This document shows, one piece after another, positions 9,006 to 18,639 of a DNA stretch of 64,000 nt (position 1 is its first letter; the number at the start of each line of letters is the position of its first letter). Source of the stretch: Polaribacter batillariae (GTDB lineage: Bacteria; Bacteroidota; Bacteroidia; Flavobacteriales; Flavobacteriaceae); NCBI RefSeq assembly GCF_017498485.1, contig NZ_CP071795.1:2666001-2730000 (forward strand), in the 5' to 3' direction. Made by a program: the position numbers and the translations under genes. The notes under the pieces are model-generated. The model was not told the DNA's origin, searched no databases, and worked only from the letters and a program-made list of their open reading frames with translations.

Positions 9006-9986
9006 ATGAAATCAATTTTATTATTTTTAATAGGTTTGCTATTCATTTCTTGTAAAGAAACTAAAAAACAATCTGTAATGAACAAAAAAATAGTAATCGC
9101 TCACAGAGGTGCTTCTGGCTATTTACCCGAACATACTATGGAAGCAAAAGCCATGGCCTATGCTATGAATCCAGATTTTATCGAACAAGATTTGGTGTTG
9201 AGTAAAGATGATGTTCCTATGGTAATTCACGATATTTATTTAGATGATGTTACCAATGTTGCCGAAAAATTTCCTGATAGAAAAAGAGAAGACAACCGCT
9301 ATTATGTAATTGATTTTACGTTTGAAGAATTACAAACTTTAACAGTTTCCGAACGTTTTAATCCTAAAACTGGCGAACAATTTTATAAAAACAGATTTCC
9401 AAAAGGAAAAGGAAATTTTAAACTGCATTCTTTTCAACAAGAAATAGAAATGATACAAGGTTTAAACAAAGCTACTGGGAAAAATATTGGAATTTATCCT
9501 GAAATTAAAGAGCCCGAATTTCATAAAAAAGAAGGTAAAAATTTAACTGAAATCGTATTAAAAATACTGGCAGATTATGGTTACAAAACCAAAAAAGACC
9601 ATTGTATTTTACAATGTTTCGATGCCAAAGAATTAGAGAGAATTCGCAAAGAATTAAAGTCTAACTTATTTTTAGTGCAGTTAATGGAATTCCCAGAAGA
9701 AACAAAACAATTAAAGCATTTTGCAACGTACGCAGACGGTATTGGGCCTTGGTACAAACAAATTTTAGACAAAAAAGTAAATGGAAAATGGGTAACAACG
9801 TCACTTGTGAAAAATGCACATCAATTAGGTTTAAAAGTGCATCCATATACGTTTAGGGCAGATCAATTAGACGAGTTTTCTACGTTTAAAGAAATGATGC
9901 AAACCTTATTAATAAATGCCAATGTCGATGGCGCTTTTACAGATTTTCCAGATTTGGTAGTAAACTTTGTGAATTTAAATAACTAA
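9006..9986 (+). CDS. Glycerophosphodiester phosphodiesterase, lipoprotein
   Basis: This is a GDPD/GlpQ-type enzyme that cleaves glycerophosphodiesters to glycerol 3-phosphate and an alcohol. The signal peptide ends in a lipobox (LLFISC, Cys16), so it is predicted to be a lipid-anchored envelope protein. Active-site residues are visible: HRGASG (His33, Arg34), PEHT (Glu42), EQD (Glu60, Asp62) and the general base VIHD (His75). The long central insertion resembles periplasmic GlpQ rather than cytoplasmic UgpQ. Its 3' end overlaps the convergent ClC gene by three bases. Confidence 0.93.
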   Translation: MKSILLFLIGLLFISCKETKKQSVMNKKIVIAHRGASGYLPEHTMEAKAMAYAMNPDFIEQDLVLSKDDVPMVIHDIYLDDVTNVAEKFPDRKREDNRYYVIDFTFEELQTLTVSERFNPKTGEQFYKNRFPKGKGNFKLHSFQQEIEMIQGLNKATGKNIGIYPEIKEPEFHKKEGKNLTEIVLKILADYGYKTKKDHCILQCFDAKELERIRKELKSNLFLVQLMEFPEETKQLKHFATYADGIGPWYKQILDKKVNGKWVTTSLVKNAHQLGLKVHPYTFRADQLDEFSTFKEMMQTLLINANVDGAFTDFPDLVVNFVNLNN

Positions 9987-11758
9987 GAAGTTACTTCAAT
10001 TAGTTTATTTCTGTAGGCAGTTAATAATTTCGATTTAGAGATAAAACCAACATACTTTTCATTTTTAACCACTGGCAAATTCCATGCATTACTGTCTTTA
10101 AATTTTTGCATTACTTTTTCCACAGTATCATTATAAAAAATAATTTCTGGGGCCGATTTCATAAAATCGGCAACAGTAGCAACTTTATACTGGGTTTGGT
10201 CGAACATCATTGGTCGAATATCATCTAACAAAACAATACCTAAAAAGCGTTTTTCTTGATCTAAAACAGGAAAAATATTTCTTTTTGATTTTGCGACTGA
10301 CTTTTTTAGCATTTCTCCAAAGGTCATTTCTGGAGTAATGGGTTTAAAATTGGTTTCGATTAACTTGTCAATTCGCATCATCATTAACACATTTTTGTCT
10401 TTATTGTGTGTTATTAATTCGCCTCTTTTTGCCAATTCTACTGTGTAAATGGAGTTTGAAATAAAGTATTTTGTAAAGGCAAAACTAATGGCAGCTACTA
10501 ACATTAAAGGAACAAAAAGTTCGTAACCTCCAGTAATTTCGGCAATTAAGAAAATTGCAGTTAGTGGTGCATGTAAAACTCCTGCCATTAAACCTGTGAT
10601 ACCAATTAAGGTAAAATTCGATTCGGAAACCGAAAACCCCAACTGATTTATAATTTTGGCAATTGCATTTCCTAAGGCAGAGCCCATAAAAATGGTTGGA
10701 ATAAAAATACCTCCAACTCCACCAGCAGCAAACGTAGTTGTCATGGCAATTGCTTTAAAAATAGCGATAATTAACAACATAAAAACCACCATATATGCGT
10801 TTTGTAAATCGATATTATAAGGAATATCTTTGAGCGCTTTTGCAGTATCTCCGTTTAATAAATTGTTAATTAGTCCATAACCTTCTCCATACAAAGGCGG
10901 AATTAAATACAGCATAATTCCAATAGTAATTCCACCAATAATTAGTTTTTTAAACGAACTTTCGAAACGCCCAAAAAAATGGGTAATGGCAAAATACATT
11001 TTAGAGAAATATACAGAGGCAATTCCTGTAAAAAAAGCTAAAATGATATAAAAAGGAATGTCTTTAACTTGAAAAACATCTTGCAATTTAAAACCAAATA
11101 AAACGTCTGTTCCTACAAAAAAATAAGACGAAATTACAGCAGAAACCGATGCTAATAATAACGGAACTAAAGAAGCAAAAGCCAGGTCTAAACTAAAGAT
11201 TTCTACCGCAAAAATAATCGCTGCAATGGGGGCTTGAAACATCGAAGACATGGCACCTGCAGTTGCGCAACCAACTAACAACATTCGGGTTTTTGCATTC
11301 ATATGAAACAATTGCGCTACATTAGAACCCAAAGCGGCTCCTGTACTTACTGCTGGGCCTTGCAAACCTGCAGAACCTCCAAAACCAACAGTTAATGGAG
11401 CAGTAATTAAAGAAGCAAATATTTTGTAACGCTCAATAATTCCGTTTCTTTTAGAAATGGAATGCAAGGTGGTAGAAATTCCATGCCCGATTTCTTTTTT
11501 AATAACAAATTTCTTAATCGAATACACCAAGAACAAACCAATAATTGGAAAAATAAAATAGAGTGAGTAATGGTAATCTTTAATAAATTTTCCTTCTAAT
11601 AATTCTTCAATTAAAAAAGTAAAATCTTTTAAAATAAAAGTTCCTAAACCTGCTAAAAACCCTACTAAAATGCTTAAAATATATACAAATTGTCGCTCAG
11701 AAATATATTTATATCTCCAAATTAACACCTTTTTAAGTATTTTATATTTTGTTGGCAT
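9983..11758 (-). CDS. ClC-family chloride channel/transporter with CBS domains
   Basis: A 591-residue membrane protein: ClC core (about residues 20-440) with GHGIS at 91-95, GGSAGLQGPAVS at 127-138 and GGIFIP in the helix N region, followed by two CBS domains (about 450-590). It moves chloride across the inner membrane. The position of the gating glutamate in the GxEGP motif is Gln133 (codon CAA at 11362-11360). In characterised ClC exchangers the Glu-to-Gln change removes proton coupling and leaves chloride passage, so this may be a passive channel; that is inference. It is convergent with the GDPD gene. Confidence 0.93.
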   Translation of the reverse strand: MPTKYKILKKVLIWRYKYISERQFVYILSILVGFLAGLGTFILKDFTFLIEELLEGKFIKDYHYSLYFIFPIIGLFLVYSIKKFVIKKEIGHGISTTLHSISKRNGIIERYKIFASLITAPLTVGFGGSAGLQGPAVSTGAALGSNVAQLFHMNAKTRMLLVGCATAGAMSSMFQAPIAAIIFAVEIFSLDLAFASLVPLLLASVSAVISSYFFVGTDVLFGFKLQDVFQVKDIPFYIILAFFTGIASVYFSKMYFAITHFFGRFESSFKKLIIGGITIGIMLYLIPPLYGEGYGLINNLLNGDTAKALKDIPYNIDLQNAYMVVFMLLIIAIFKAIAMTTTFAAGGVGGIFIPTIFMGSALGNAIAKIINQLGFSVSESNFTLIGITGLMAGVLHAPLTAIFLIAEITGGYELFVPLMLVAAISFAFTKYFISNSIYTVELAKRGELITHNKDKNVLMMMRIDKLIETNFKPITPEMTFGEMLKKSVAKSKRNIFPVLDQEKRFLGIVLLDDIRPMMFDQTQYKVATVADFMKSAPEIIFYNDTVEKVMQKFKDSNAWNLPVVKNEKYVGFISKSKLLTAYRNKLIEVTS

Positions 11759-11768
11759 TGTTTATTTT

Positions 11769-11846
11769 TGTCATTTCGACTTTATGGAGAAATCTTTCAT
11801 ATTATTAGAGATTTCTCAACTTCATTGCATTTCGTTCGAAATGACA
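11769..11846. repeat. Intergenic palindromic repeat (TGTCATTTCGA family)
   Basis: It begins TGTCATTTCGA and ends TCGAAATGACA, exact inverted ends 78 bases apart, with inner GAGAAATCT/AGATTTCTC arms. It fills the gap between the ClC and DUF6503-like genes. Related copies lie at 20846, 26188, 26479, 26768 and, as a half copy, 51011. Confidence 0.8.
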
Positions 11847-11854
11847 TTAGATTG

Positions 11855-12565
11855 TTAATTATTTTTTGCTGATAATATATCCGTTCCTAAATAACCATTA
11901 TCTTTATTATAAAACCAAGCTCTGTTTTTAGGCATTTTTATACCGTTAATGGTTTCTAAACCAGATAATAAAATATATTCTCCACTATCTTTTGCTTCTT
12001 TAAAAAACTGATATACTTCCATCGCATACGTTTTTGGATTAAAATAAAAGTACCAAGTATCTTTACCTACTTCTTTGTTATAAGTTGCTTTTAAGACTAA
12101 ATACTCTTTTCCTTTAAACATTTTTCTTTCTACTTTTTTATGGATAATGGTGCCTTTATCTTTCAACTTCATTGGCAAACCATATAAATAGGTGTAATAA
12201 TTTTTATACAATTTTGCACGTTTGCAACTTAAACTGTATTTCTTTTTTAATTCTTCAGACGGATTTGTATTGCCGTTAATGGCCATACTGCAATCGCCTT
12301 TATGAATTGCATATTCTGTAACAATGGTGTCTTTTACAGCTTTCACTAAAAAATATTGTTCTGGTAAATTAATTCGGATTCTACTTTTTCGTGGAGAATT
12401 TTTAGGCATTTCCATAGTTACAAAAAATTCGCCTTTAAAGGTTTCCCAATTTCCATTTGGATCGTGAAATTCAATGGCTTTTTCTAATAATTGTTCTCCC
12501 GTAATTTCTTGTGAAAATGAGATTATTGATGTGAAAAAGATTGTAAATGTGATTAGTTTTTTCAT
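11855..12565 (-). CDS. Periplasmic protein, DUF6503-like
   Basis: The 236-residue protein has a signal peptide ending in IISFSQ. The body has GEQLLEKAIEFHDPNGNWE near the start and then alternating beta strands (FFVTMEMP, KGKEYLVLKATYN, DTWYFYFNPKTYAMEVYQF) ending in KMPKNRAWFYN. This is the pattern of flavobacterial DUF6503/LolA-fold-like proteins, which may handle lipid or lipoprotein in the periplasm. The family name is from memory and the function is not established. It sits downstream of the methylase cassette but is separated from it by a terminator. Confidence 0.7.
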   Translation of the reverse strand: MKKLITFTIFFTSIISFSQEITGEQLLEKAIEFHDPNGNWETFKGEFFVTMEMPKNSPRKSRIRINLPEQYFLVKAVKDTIVTEYAIHKGDCSMAINGNTNPSEELKKKYSLSCKRAKLYKNYYTYLYGLPMKLKDKGTIIHKKVERKMFKGKEYLVLKATYNKEVGKDTWYFYFNPKTYAMEVYQFFKEAKDSGEYILLSGLETINGIKMPKNRAWFYNKDNGYLGTDILSAKNN

Positions 12566-12577
12566 AGTTAGAATTTA

Positions 12578-12602
12578 AAAAACCTCGTGAGTACGAGATT
12601 TA
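12578..12602 (-). terminator. Terminator of the methylase/nuclease cassette
   Basis: CTCGT-GAGT-ACGAG forms a short hairpin. On the minus strand it is followed by GTTTTTTAAA, a typical intrinsic terminator tail. It ends the cassette 4 bases after the last gene. Confidence 0.65.
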
Positions 12603-12605
12603 AAA

Positions 12606-12800
12606 TTATATTTTAATTGTAGCTAGATGATATTTTTGCCTGTCATAAACCTCAATTAGATATCCATCATACAAATTTCTACTCCATACTAATTCTGTTA
12701 TCCTAATAAAATAATTATACCAACTCCTTTCTCCTAACTTTGTTAAATCTAGTCTATTTTTTTGAATAGCTTCCAACATTTTAGCTTCAGTTTTATGCAT
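12606..12800 (-). CDS. Small protein of the methylase/nuclease cassette
   Basis: A 64-residue protein, mixed charged and aromatic, with no membrane segment or signal peptide and no recognised family. The segments ERSWYNYFIRITELVWSR and YDGYLIEVYDRQKYH look like a small folded domain. It begins 5 bases after the nuclease-like gene ends, so it is the third gene of the unit. It could be a specificity, control or inhibitor subunit; nothing in the sequence decides. Confidence 0.65.
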   Translation of the reverse strand: MHKTEAKMLEAIQKNRLDLTKLGERSWYNYFIRITELVWSRNLYDGYLIEVYDRQKYHLATIKI

Positions 12801-12805
12801 AAATT

Positions 12806-13420
12806 TTAATTTACAAAATCAAAAAAAAGGTGTTTTAGGTTTCTATTTGTATGATTGGATTGATAGATAATATTTTCGATATTGAAAATAACTTCGGTTT
12901 CTCTTTTATCTTTTTTTAGAAGTTTATTAACTCCTTGTTCAACACATTGATTTATTGTTCCTTCTAAAATATAACCAACTAATAAGCCTTTACATTGATG
13001 ATATTTTCCACCTATTAAAAAATTATCTATACCTGTATTTATGTAGCGTCTTTTTGAATCTGAATCTTTTGATTTCAAATTTTTAGCTTCAATATAGTAA
13101 ATGTATTCATTTTTTAGCCAAGAAATACTGGTCAATCTCATATCTATTCTCGAAAATTTTGCTGCAAAACCTTTTTCAGGAGTAGTAGTTTTATCAAAAA
13201 AATGGTTTTCTACATTTGTAGAAATTTCCCACTTTTTTCGTTTAGGATTTTCATCAATAAAATTATGAAGAATTGCTGTAATATCATTTTCATCAAAACT
13301 CAATTCAATAGATTGATTACTGATTGAAGTTTGAAAAGCGTCTATAAATAAACTGATACATCTTTTTTCAAATTTACTTTGAAAATTAAGAAAAACAGAA
13401 GTAGCTAAGGTTCCTGCCAT
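12806..13420 (-). CDS. PD-(D/E)xK nuclease-like protein
   Basis: A 204-residue protein. Residues 91-113 read RIDMRL, then a hydrophobic strand, then IYYIEAKNLK, giving Asp93 and Glu111-Ala-Lys113, the classic metal-binding D-x(n)-ExK of restriction-type nucleases. No helicase or ATPase motif is present. Its start codon shares one base with the methylase stop, so the two are translationally coupled and probably act together. It is likely the cleaving subunit of a restriction-like system; the fold is inferred from one motif. Confidence 0.75.
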   Translation of the reverse strand: MAGTLATSVFLNFQSKFEKRCISLFIDAFQTSISNQSIELSFDENDITAILHNFIDENPKRKKWEISTNVENHFFDKTTTPEKGFAAKFSRIDMRLTSISWLKNEYIYYIEAKNLKSKDSDSKRRYINTGIDNFLIGGKYHQCKGLLVGYILEGTINQCVEQGVNKLLKKDKRETEVIFNIENIIYQSNHTNRNLKHLFFDFVN

Positions 13421-16400
13421 TATTCTTTCATGTTAAGAATTTCAACTAGCAATTTCTTACTATCTTCCATAGCAGCAGTTTCACTCCAAAAACGTCTTTG
13501 GTTAGGTTTTATGATGTACACATCATTACCACCATAATAATTTAAATTTTTTCTGAAATATAAATTTTGAGCTTCTTCTTTCCATAATTTTTTGTCTAAG
13601 CTTTTAAGAATTTTAGAAACATCTTCATTAGAAGTAATTGTTTTCTTTTGCTCATTACCAAATGATATTTTTACCAAGTACAAAGGGCAATTTCTGTCAA
13701 TTTTATAATGTGTTGCAAATACTTTTAGGTTAACATCATCTAACCAATTGTTTAAATAGTTTGTTATTCTATTTGTAAAATGATTGATTTTTAAAACGGG
13801 TTTTATGGCATCAGAGTTTTTTTGATTCTCAAATAAATCTAAACTGTAATTTATTGTATCATTAACTATTATTTGTTCGTCTTTTGATAATTTTAAAAGT
13901 TGTTTGGTAATTATTAAATTTATTTCTTTCTGTAATTTTAAAATATTTTTTTCAAAACCTTCTGACTCTTCTAATTGTTTTAAAGCAACAATTTTATCAA
14001 AAGTTGAAACTAACAAATTTAAAGCTCTTTTATTCTCAAATATATAAGGTAGGTATAGAAATTCATTAGACATCACTTGCTCTCTTTCAATACCCCAAGA
14101 TGAAGATACCAAAAACAAAAAATAAGTTGTAAATTCAGAATTTATAAGTACAACTATAGCTTTTTTCTCAAAATCAGACAAATTGCCATTAATAATGTAA
14201 GCCCCACTCATACAGTATGCATTATGTAGAATAAGTGAAGCTGTAATTAATTTATCTTTTTGACCTTTTTTGATGGCAATGTAAGGAGGTTTAAAAAGAT
14301 TAGCATCTATCTTTCTAAAGTATTTATTATTTGGTTTTACAGCAGATAAAGGTGTATAATATCTTTCTATACTGCTTGTTTTGGTAATTGAAGCTGGAAT
14401 AAAATCAGGGTTATCCTTATCTCCATTTAAACCTGTTTTATAAGAAATACTATTATTTTTGAAGTATTTACTAAAACTACTGTATTTATTTTCGATTTTT
14501 TTTATCAATTCAAAATCAAAATAATTACCCCACATTGCAATTTTCCAGATCTTAGTATCTTTCTTTTCACATTCTACTCTTGGTAGATGTTTTATGTCGG
14601 TAGCATCAATAACGATTCCTTCTAAAACTGAATTCTTTATGTAGGTTTTAGGAGCATAATAAGTAATTGTATCTTTCGGTTTTTTTTTGTCTTTTTGATA
14701 AAAAATAATACTTATTGGACCAACAGCCGAACCAAAAAGTTGACCTCCAGAATCTTCAGGAGCTTTTCTTAAAATAGAAAAATTGTAAACTTTTTCAACA
14801 TAATTTTTTGAAAAAAGCCAACTTCTAAAATTTTGGTATGTTCCTCTTGTATTCGTTAAAATTTTGGTATTAAATATTAATGCAATTTTTCCTTTAGGAG
14901 CTAAAAAAGTAGCTTTATGCATAAATGGTAAAACCATTTCTTTTGCAAAATTTTCTTTAGTGCAATATTTCCTTATATTTTTCTGTTTACCACTAATGTC
15001 TTTTTCAGGAGATAATAGTTTTCCAAATGGAGGGTTGCCTACAACTAGTTGAAAATTTTGTAATTCTTTAATTTCAAAATCAGAAATGGTATCTCTTATA
15101 AAAAGATTATATCCCTGTGTTTTTTCATCTTTATTTTTTGGATTATTAATCAAATAAGGGAATTGTATTTTTTTATTCCACCAATCTGTTTTTGGGTCAA
15201 GGTTATCCAACAAAGCCAAATACAAACTAAAAGCAGCAACTTTTATTGATTTATCATCTATTTCAATACCAAAAATATTCTTTTTAAGAATATTAACTAA
15301 AATTTTAAAATCAGTTAGTTTATCAATATTATGATGTTTTTCATAACGTTTTACCAACCTTTTAAACGCTTGCACTAAAAATATCCCAGAACCACAACTT
15401 GGGTCAAGTGTTTTAATATTATAATCTGTTTTGTTATTTTGAATAGATAATTTTTCATTTAAAATCAACTCTACCAAAGATGGTGGAGTATAAAAAGTAC
15501 CAGTATCCTTCTTTCCTTTTTTATCTAATTCAGATAAAAAATTCTCGTAAATTTCACTTAATAATTCTATTCTAATAATTTTAAAATCAAACAAACGCCA
15601 ATCTTCAAAAAGGACTGTTTGATTATTATCTATATAACCATTTTTAAAGCATTTTTCTATTAATTCTAAATGATTTGATTTTACGATCTCTTTTTCAGTT
15701 TCATTAACTGTGAATAAACTTCCATTAAAATCATCTGCTAATCTTTTAAATAGATTATAAGTTGCTTTTGGGTCTTTAAGAATATCAAAATACGTTGTTG
15801 CATTTTCAGAAAAATAATTATAAAACTCTTTATCAGTTGCTCCTTTGTCCTCTAGAAACAATAAGAATAAAGAACGCATTATCAATTTATGAATAATATC
15901 TTTATCTTTTAAACCTTCTTTTTCTAGTTTTTCTGCAACGTTAATTAAACTTTTTACAAGAAATTTATCTACTCTATGCTGCAGATTTAGTTCCTTTCTA
16001 ATTTCTTCAGCTTCAATTGCTGACCATATAAAACCAGTATCAATTGCAATTCTTGAAAATAGCGTATTTAATGTTTTTAATTTATCTACATCTGTTTGTT
16101 TACAGGATATAAGCTCTAACTTTTCAAGTTCTTTATCAAAATTAAAATTTATGTCATTTTTATTGTAGCCAAAAGGTTTTTTTGAACAATTATAAATTCT
16201 AATTTCGGTTTTCGTAAAAACATATAAAAATAAAACTTTTTGAAAATTCCAACAATCGTGATGTATTTCTGCGATTAATCTTAAGGTTTTTGAATCAAAA
16301 GAGCTTACTTCCTTTAAAAATAATGCTGGTTGATTTTCATTTCCATAAACTTCAACAAATCCATATTTTTTATTATCAAAAATATCAATATCAAAAAAAT

Positions 16401-16455
16401 CACTTTTTTTAGCGAAATCAATGATATCTAAATTATCAATAATAGATTTTTTCAT
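13420..16455 (-). CDS. Large N6-adenine DNA methyltransferase (Eco57I/type IIG-like)
   Basis: A 1011-residue protein. After an N-terminal region of about 300 residues comes a gamma-type amino-methylase core: motif X YTPPSLVELI (322-331), motif I DPSCGSGIF (351-359), GIEIDDKS (396-403) and catalytic motif IV NPPF (474-477). The C-terminal half would hold target recognition. In type IIG enzymes the N-terminus carries an ExK nuclease; here I see only ALFLKEV where that strand could lie, without a clear acidic-x-Lys pair, and a separate nuclease-like gene follows. It is AT-rich and sits among conserved housekeeping genes, which suggests acquisition by transfer. Confidence 0.88.
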   Translation of the reverse strand: MKKSIIDNLDIIDFAKKSDFFDIDIFDNKKYGFVEVYGNENQPALFLKEVSSFDSKTLRLIAEIHHDCWNFQKVLFLYVFTKTEIRIYNCSKKPFGYNKNDINFNFDKELEKLELISCKQTDVDKLKTLNTLFSRIAIDTGFIWSAIEAEEIRKELNLQHRVDKFLVKSLINVAEKLEKEGLKDKDIIHKLIMRSLFLLFLEDKGATDKEFYNYFSENATTYFDILKDPKATYNLFKRLADDFNGSLFTVNETEKEIVKSNHLELIEKCFKNGYIDNNQTVLFEDWRLFDFKIIRIELLSEIYENFLSELDKKGKKDTGTFYTPPSLVELILNEKLSIQNNKTDYNIKTLDPSCGSGIFLVQAFKRLVKRYEKHHNIDKLTDFKILVNILKKNIFGIEIDDKSIKVAAFSLYLALLDNLDPKTDWWNKKIQFPYLINNPKNKDEKTQGYNLFIRDTISDFEIKELQNFQLVVGNPPFGKLLSPEKDISGKQKNIRKYCTKENFAKEMVLPFMHKATFLAPKGKIALIFNTKILTNTRGTYQNFRSWLFSKNYVEKVYNFSILRKAPEDSGGQLFGSAVGPISIIFYQKDKKKPKDTITYYAPKTYIKNSVLEGIVIDATDIKHLPRVECEKKDTKIWKIAMWGNYFDFELIKKIENKYSSFSKYFKNNSISYKTGLNGDKDNPDFIPASITKTSSIERYYTPLSAVKPNNKYFRKIDANLFKPPYIAIKKGQKDKLITASLILHNAYCMSGAYIINGNLSDFEKKAIVVLINSEFTTYFLFLVSSSWGIEREQVMSNEFLYLPYIFENKRALNLLVSTFDKIVALKQLEESEGFEKNILKLQKEINLIITKQLLKLSKDEQIIVNDTINYSLDLFENQKNSDAIKPVLKINHFTNRITNYLNNWLDDVNLKVFATHYKIDRNCPLYLVKISFGNEQKKTITSNEDVSKILKSLDKKLWKEEAQNLYFRKNLNYYGGNDVYIIKPNQRRFWSETAAMEDSKKLLVEILNMKE

Positions 16456-16493
16456 TTTTAAATTAAGTAGTTATAAACAAGCTGTTTAAATGA

Positions 16494-16507
16494 GGGATTT
16501 AAATCCC
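16494..16507. promoter_or_regulatory. 14-bp palindrome upstream of the methylase gene
   Basis: GGGATTTAAATCCC is perfectly self-complementary and lies 39 bases upstream of the methylase ATG. It could be an operator for control of the cassette, but no regulator gene is visible next to it. Confidence 0.35.
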
Positions 16508-16646
16508 CTAAAATTACAAAAAACTAAACAAAAACACGACTTTTTTTTGACTTTTCCTAACGGAATAAAACTCGTAGGAAAATCCTATCAGAAACTTGCA
16601 TTAGCATTTTTTAACCTAGAAAAAAACATAAATGCAGGGTTTTAAT

Positions 16647-18410
16647 TTATTCCTGAATATCCAACTTCAAGTTCAATTCTTTCAATTGTTCATCATCAAT
16701 AAATGCAGGGGCATCAATCATTACGTCACGTCCAGAATTATTTTTTGGAAATGCAATAAAATCGCGAATGGTTTCTTGTCCGCCTAAAATAGCCACCAAT
16801 CTATCCAAACCAAAAGCCAAACCTCCATGAGGTGGAGCACCATATTCAAAAGCATCCATTAAGAACCCAAATTGTGCTTTGGCATCTTCTTCAGAAAAAC
16901 CCAAATGTTTTAGCATGGTAGCTTGTGTTTGCTTATCGTGAATACGAATAGAACCTCCACCAATTTCATTTCCGTTCAATACCAAGTCATAAGCATTTGC
17001 TTTTACAGCTCCAGGATTGGTGTCTAACAATTCCATTTGCCCAGGTTTTGGTGATGTGAATGGATGGTGCATTGCATGATAATGCCCAGTTTCTTCATCT
17101 AACTCTAATAATGGGAAATCTATTACCCAAAGTGGCGCAAATACTTTTGGATCTCTCAATCCTAAACGTTCTGCCAATTCCATACGTAAAGCAGATAATT
17201 GTGCTCTTACTTTATTGGTTTCACCAGACAAAATACAGATTAAATCACCAGGTTTTGCACTGGTTTTTTCTGCCCATTTTGCCAAATCTTCTTGGTCGTA
17301 AAATTTATCAACCGAAGATTTAAAACTTCCGTCTTCGTTTACACGACAATATACCATTCCTAACGCACCTACTTGTGGTCTGCGAACCCAATCAATTAAC
17401 TTATCAATTTCTTTTCTGGTGTAAGCATTTCCTCCAGGAACCGCAATTCCAACCACCAATTCAGCATTATTAAAAACGCCAAAATCTTTATGTTGTGTAA
17501 CTGAATTTAACTCGCCAAACTCCATTCCAAAACGAATGTCTGGTTTGTCGTTTCCATACAAACGCATGGCATCATCGTACAACATTCTTGGAAATTTCTC
17601 TACTTCGACATTATTTACTTCTTTTAATAAATGACGCGTTAATCCTTCGAAAATATTTAAAATATCTTCTTGTTCTACAAACGCCATTTCACAGTCTATT
17701 TGTGTAAATTCTGGCTGTCTATCTGCACGTAAATCTTCATCTCTAAAACATTTTACAATCTGAAAATATTTGTCCATTCCACCAACCATTAATAGTTGTT
17801 TAAATGTTTGTGGAGATTGTGGCAATGCGTAAAACTGCCCTTCATTCATTCTACTTGGAACCACAAAATCTCTTGCACCTTCTGGTGTAGATTTTATTAA
17901 ATAAGGGGTTTCAATTTCTATAAAATGTTGATCCGACAAGTATTTTCTTACTTCCATCGAAACTTTATGACGGAAAATTAAACTGTCTTTTACCGGATTT
18001 CTTCTAATATCTAAGTATCTGTATTTCATTCTCAAATCATCTCCACCATCAGTTTTGTCTTCAATTGTAAAAGGCGGAGTTATAGATTCGTTTAAAATTT
18101 CTAATTTAGACACCAAAACTTCTACATTTCCTGTTGGCATTTTACTGTTTTTCGACTCACGTTCAATCACCTTTCCAGTTACCTGAATTACAAACTCTCT
18201 TCCTAAAGATTTTGCTTTCTCCATCATTTCTTTTGGCGTGCGTTCTTCGTCGAACATTAATTGCGTAATTCCATAACGATCGCGTAAATCTACCCAAATC
18301 ATAAACCCTTTATCACGCGATTTTTGCACCCAACCAGCCAAGGTTACTTCTGTATTTATATGCGAATCTCTTAACTCGCCACAAGAATGACTTCTATACA
18401 TTTCTTTCAA
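16647..18410 (-). CDS. aspS: Aspartyl-tRNA synthetase
   Basis: A full-length 587-residue bacterial-type AspRS: N-terminal OB-fold anticodon-binding domain ([19 protein letters not shown]), class II catalytic core with motif 2 [18 protein letters not shown], a GAD insertion domain (about 290-420) and motif 3 [12 protein letters not shown]. It charges tRNA-Asp in the cytoplasm. An ATG at 18401 (residue 4, MYRSHSCG) is an equally plausible start. The upstream intergenic region contains a composite repeat element. Confidence 0.98.
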   Translation of the reverse strand: MKEMYRSHSCGELRDSHINTEVTLAGWVQKSRDKGFMIWVDLRDRYGITQLMFDEERTPKEMMEKAKSLGREFVIQVTGKVIERESKNSKMPTGNVEVLVSKLEILNESITPPFTIEDKTDGGDDLRMKYRYLDIRRNPVKDSLIFRHKVSMEVRKYLSDQHFIEIETPYLIKSTPEGARDFVVPSRMNEGQFYALPQSPQTFKQLLMVGGMDKYFQIVKCFRDEDLRADRQPEFTQIDCEMAFVEQEDILNIFEGLTRHLLKEVNNVEVEKFPRMLYDDAMRLYGNDKPDIRFGMEFGELNSVTQHKDFGVFNNAELVVGIAVPGGNAYTRKEIDKLIDWVRRPQVGALGMVYCRVNEDGSFKSSVDKFYDQEDLAKWAEKTSAKPGDLICILSGETNKVRAQLSALRMELAERLGLRDPKVFAPLWVIDFPLLELDEETGHYHAMHHPFTSPKPGQMELLDTNPGAVKANAYDLVLNGNEIGGGSIRIHDKQTQATMLKHLGFSEEDAKAQFGFLMDAFEYGAPPHGGLAFGLDRLVAILGGQETIRDFIAFPKNNSGRDVMIDAPAFIDDEQLKELNLKLDIQE

Positions 18411-18454
18411 TAATTTAAGTTGCGAAATTAATCATTTTCCGTTAAATATGAATG

Positions 18455-18572
18455 TTTTGGGCGTTCATTTCTGAAATAGAAATGCCCCGCTTTTCGCTGT
18501 ATCTTTTTAATTTTGTTCTCGATACAATTCTGCAAAAATGCAGAATTACTCGAACTGACAATTAAAAAGGTT
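18455..18572. repeat. Composite intergenic repeat element, copy 1
   Basis: It opens with TTTTGGGCGTT, passes a GCTTTTCGCTGTATCTTTTT block and then holds a palindrome (18514-18560) with arms TGTTCTCGATACAATT and AATTACTCGAACTGACA around AATTCTGCA/TGCAGAATT, and ends in AAAAAGG. The same order of blocks occurs at 32001-32107 with a different inner palindrome. No coding potential is seen. Confidence 0.6.
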
Positions 18573-18639
18573 AAGATTTTAAAAAAAAATCGAACGGTGT
18601 AAATCGGTAACGCGAAATTTGTTTCGTAAATTTGTCTTT

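Noticed and set aside
12606..16455. BREX, DISARM or type I restriction system
   Set aside because: No helicase, ATPase, HsdS-like or Pgl genes accompany the methylase, and the neighbours are housekeeping genes.
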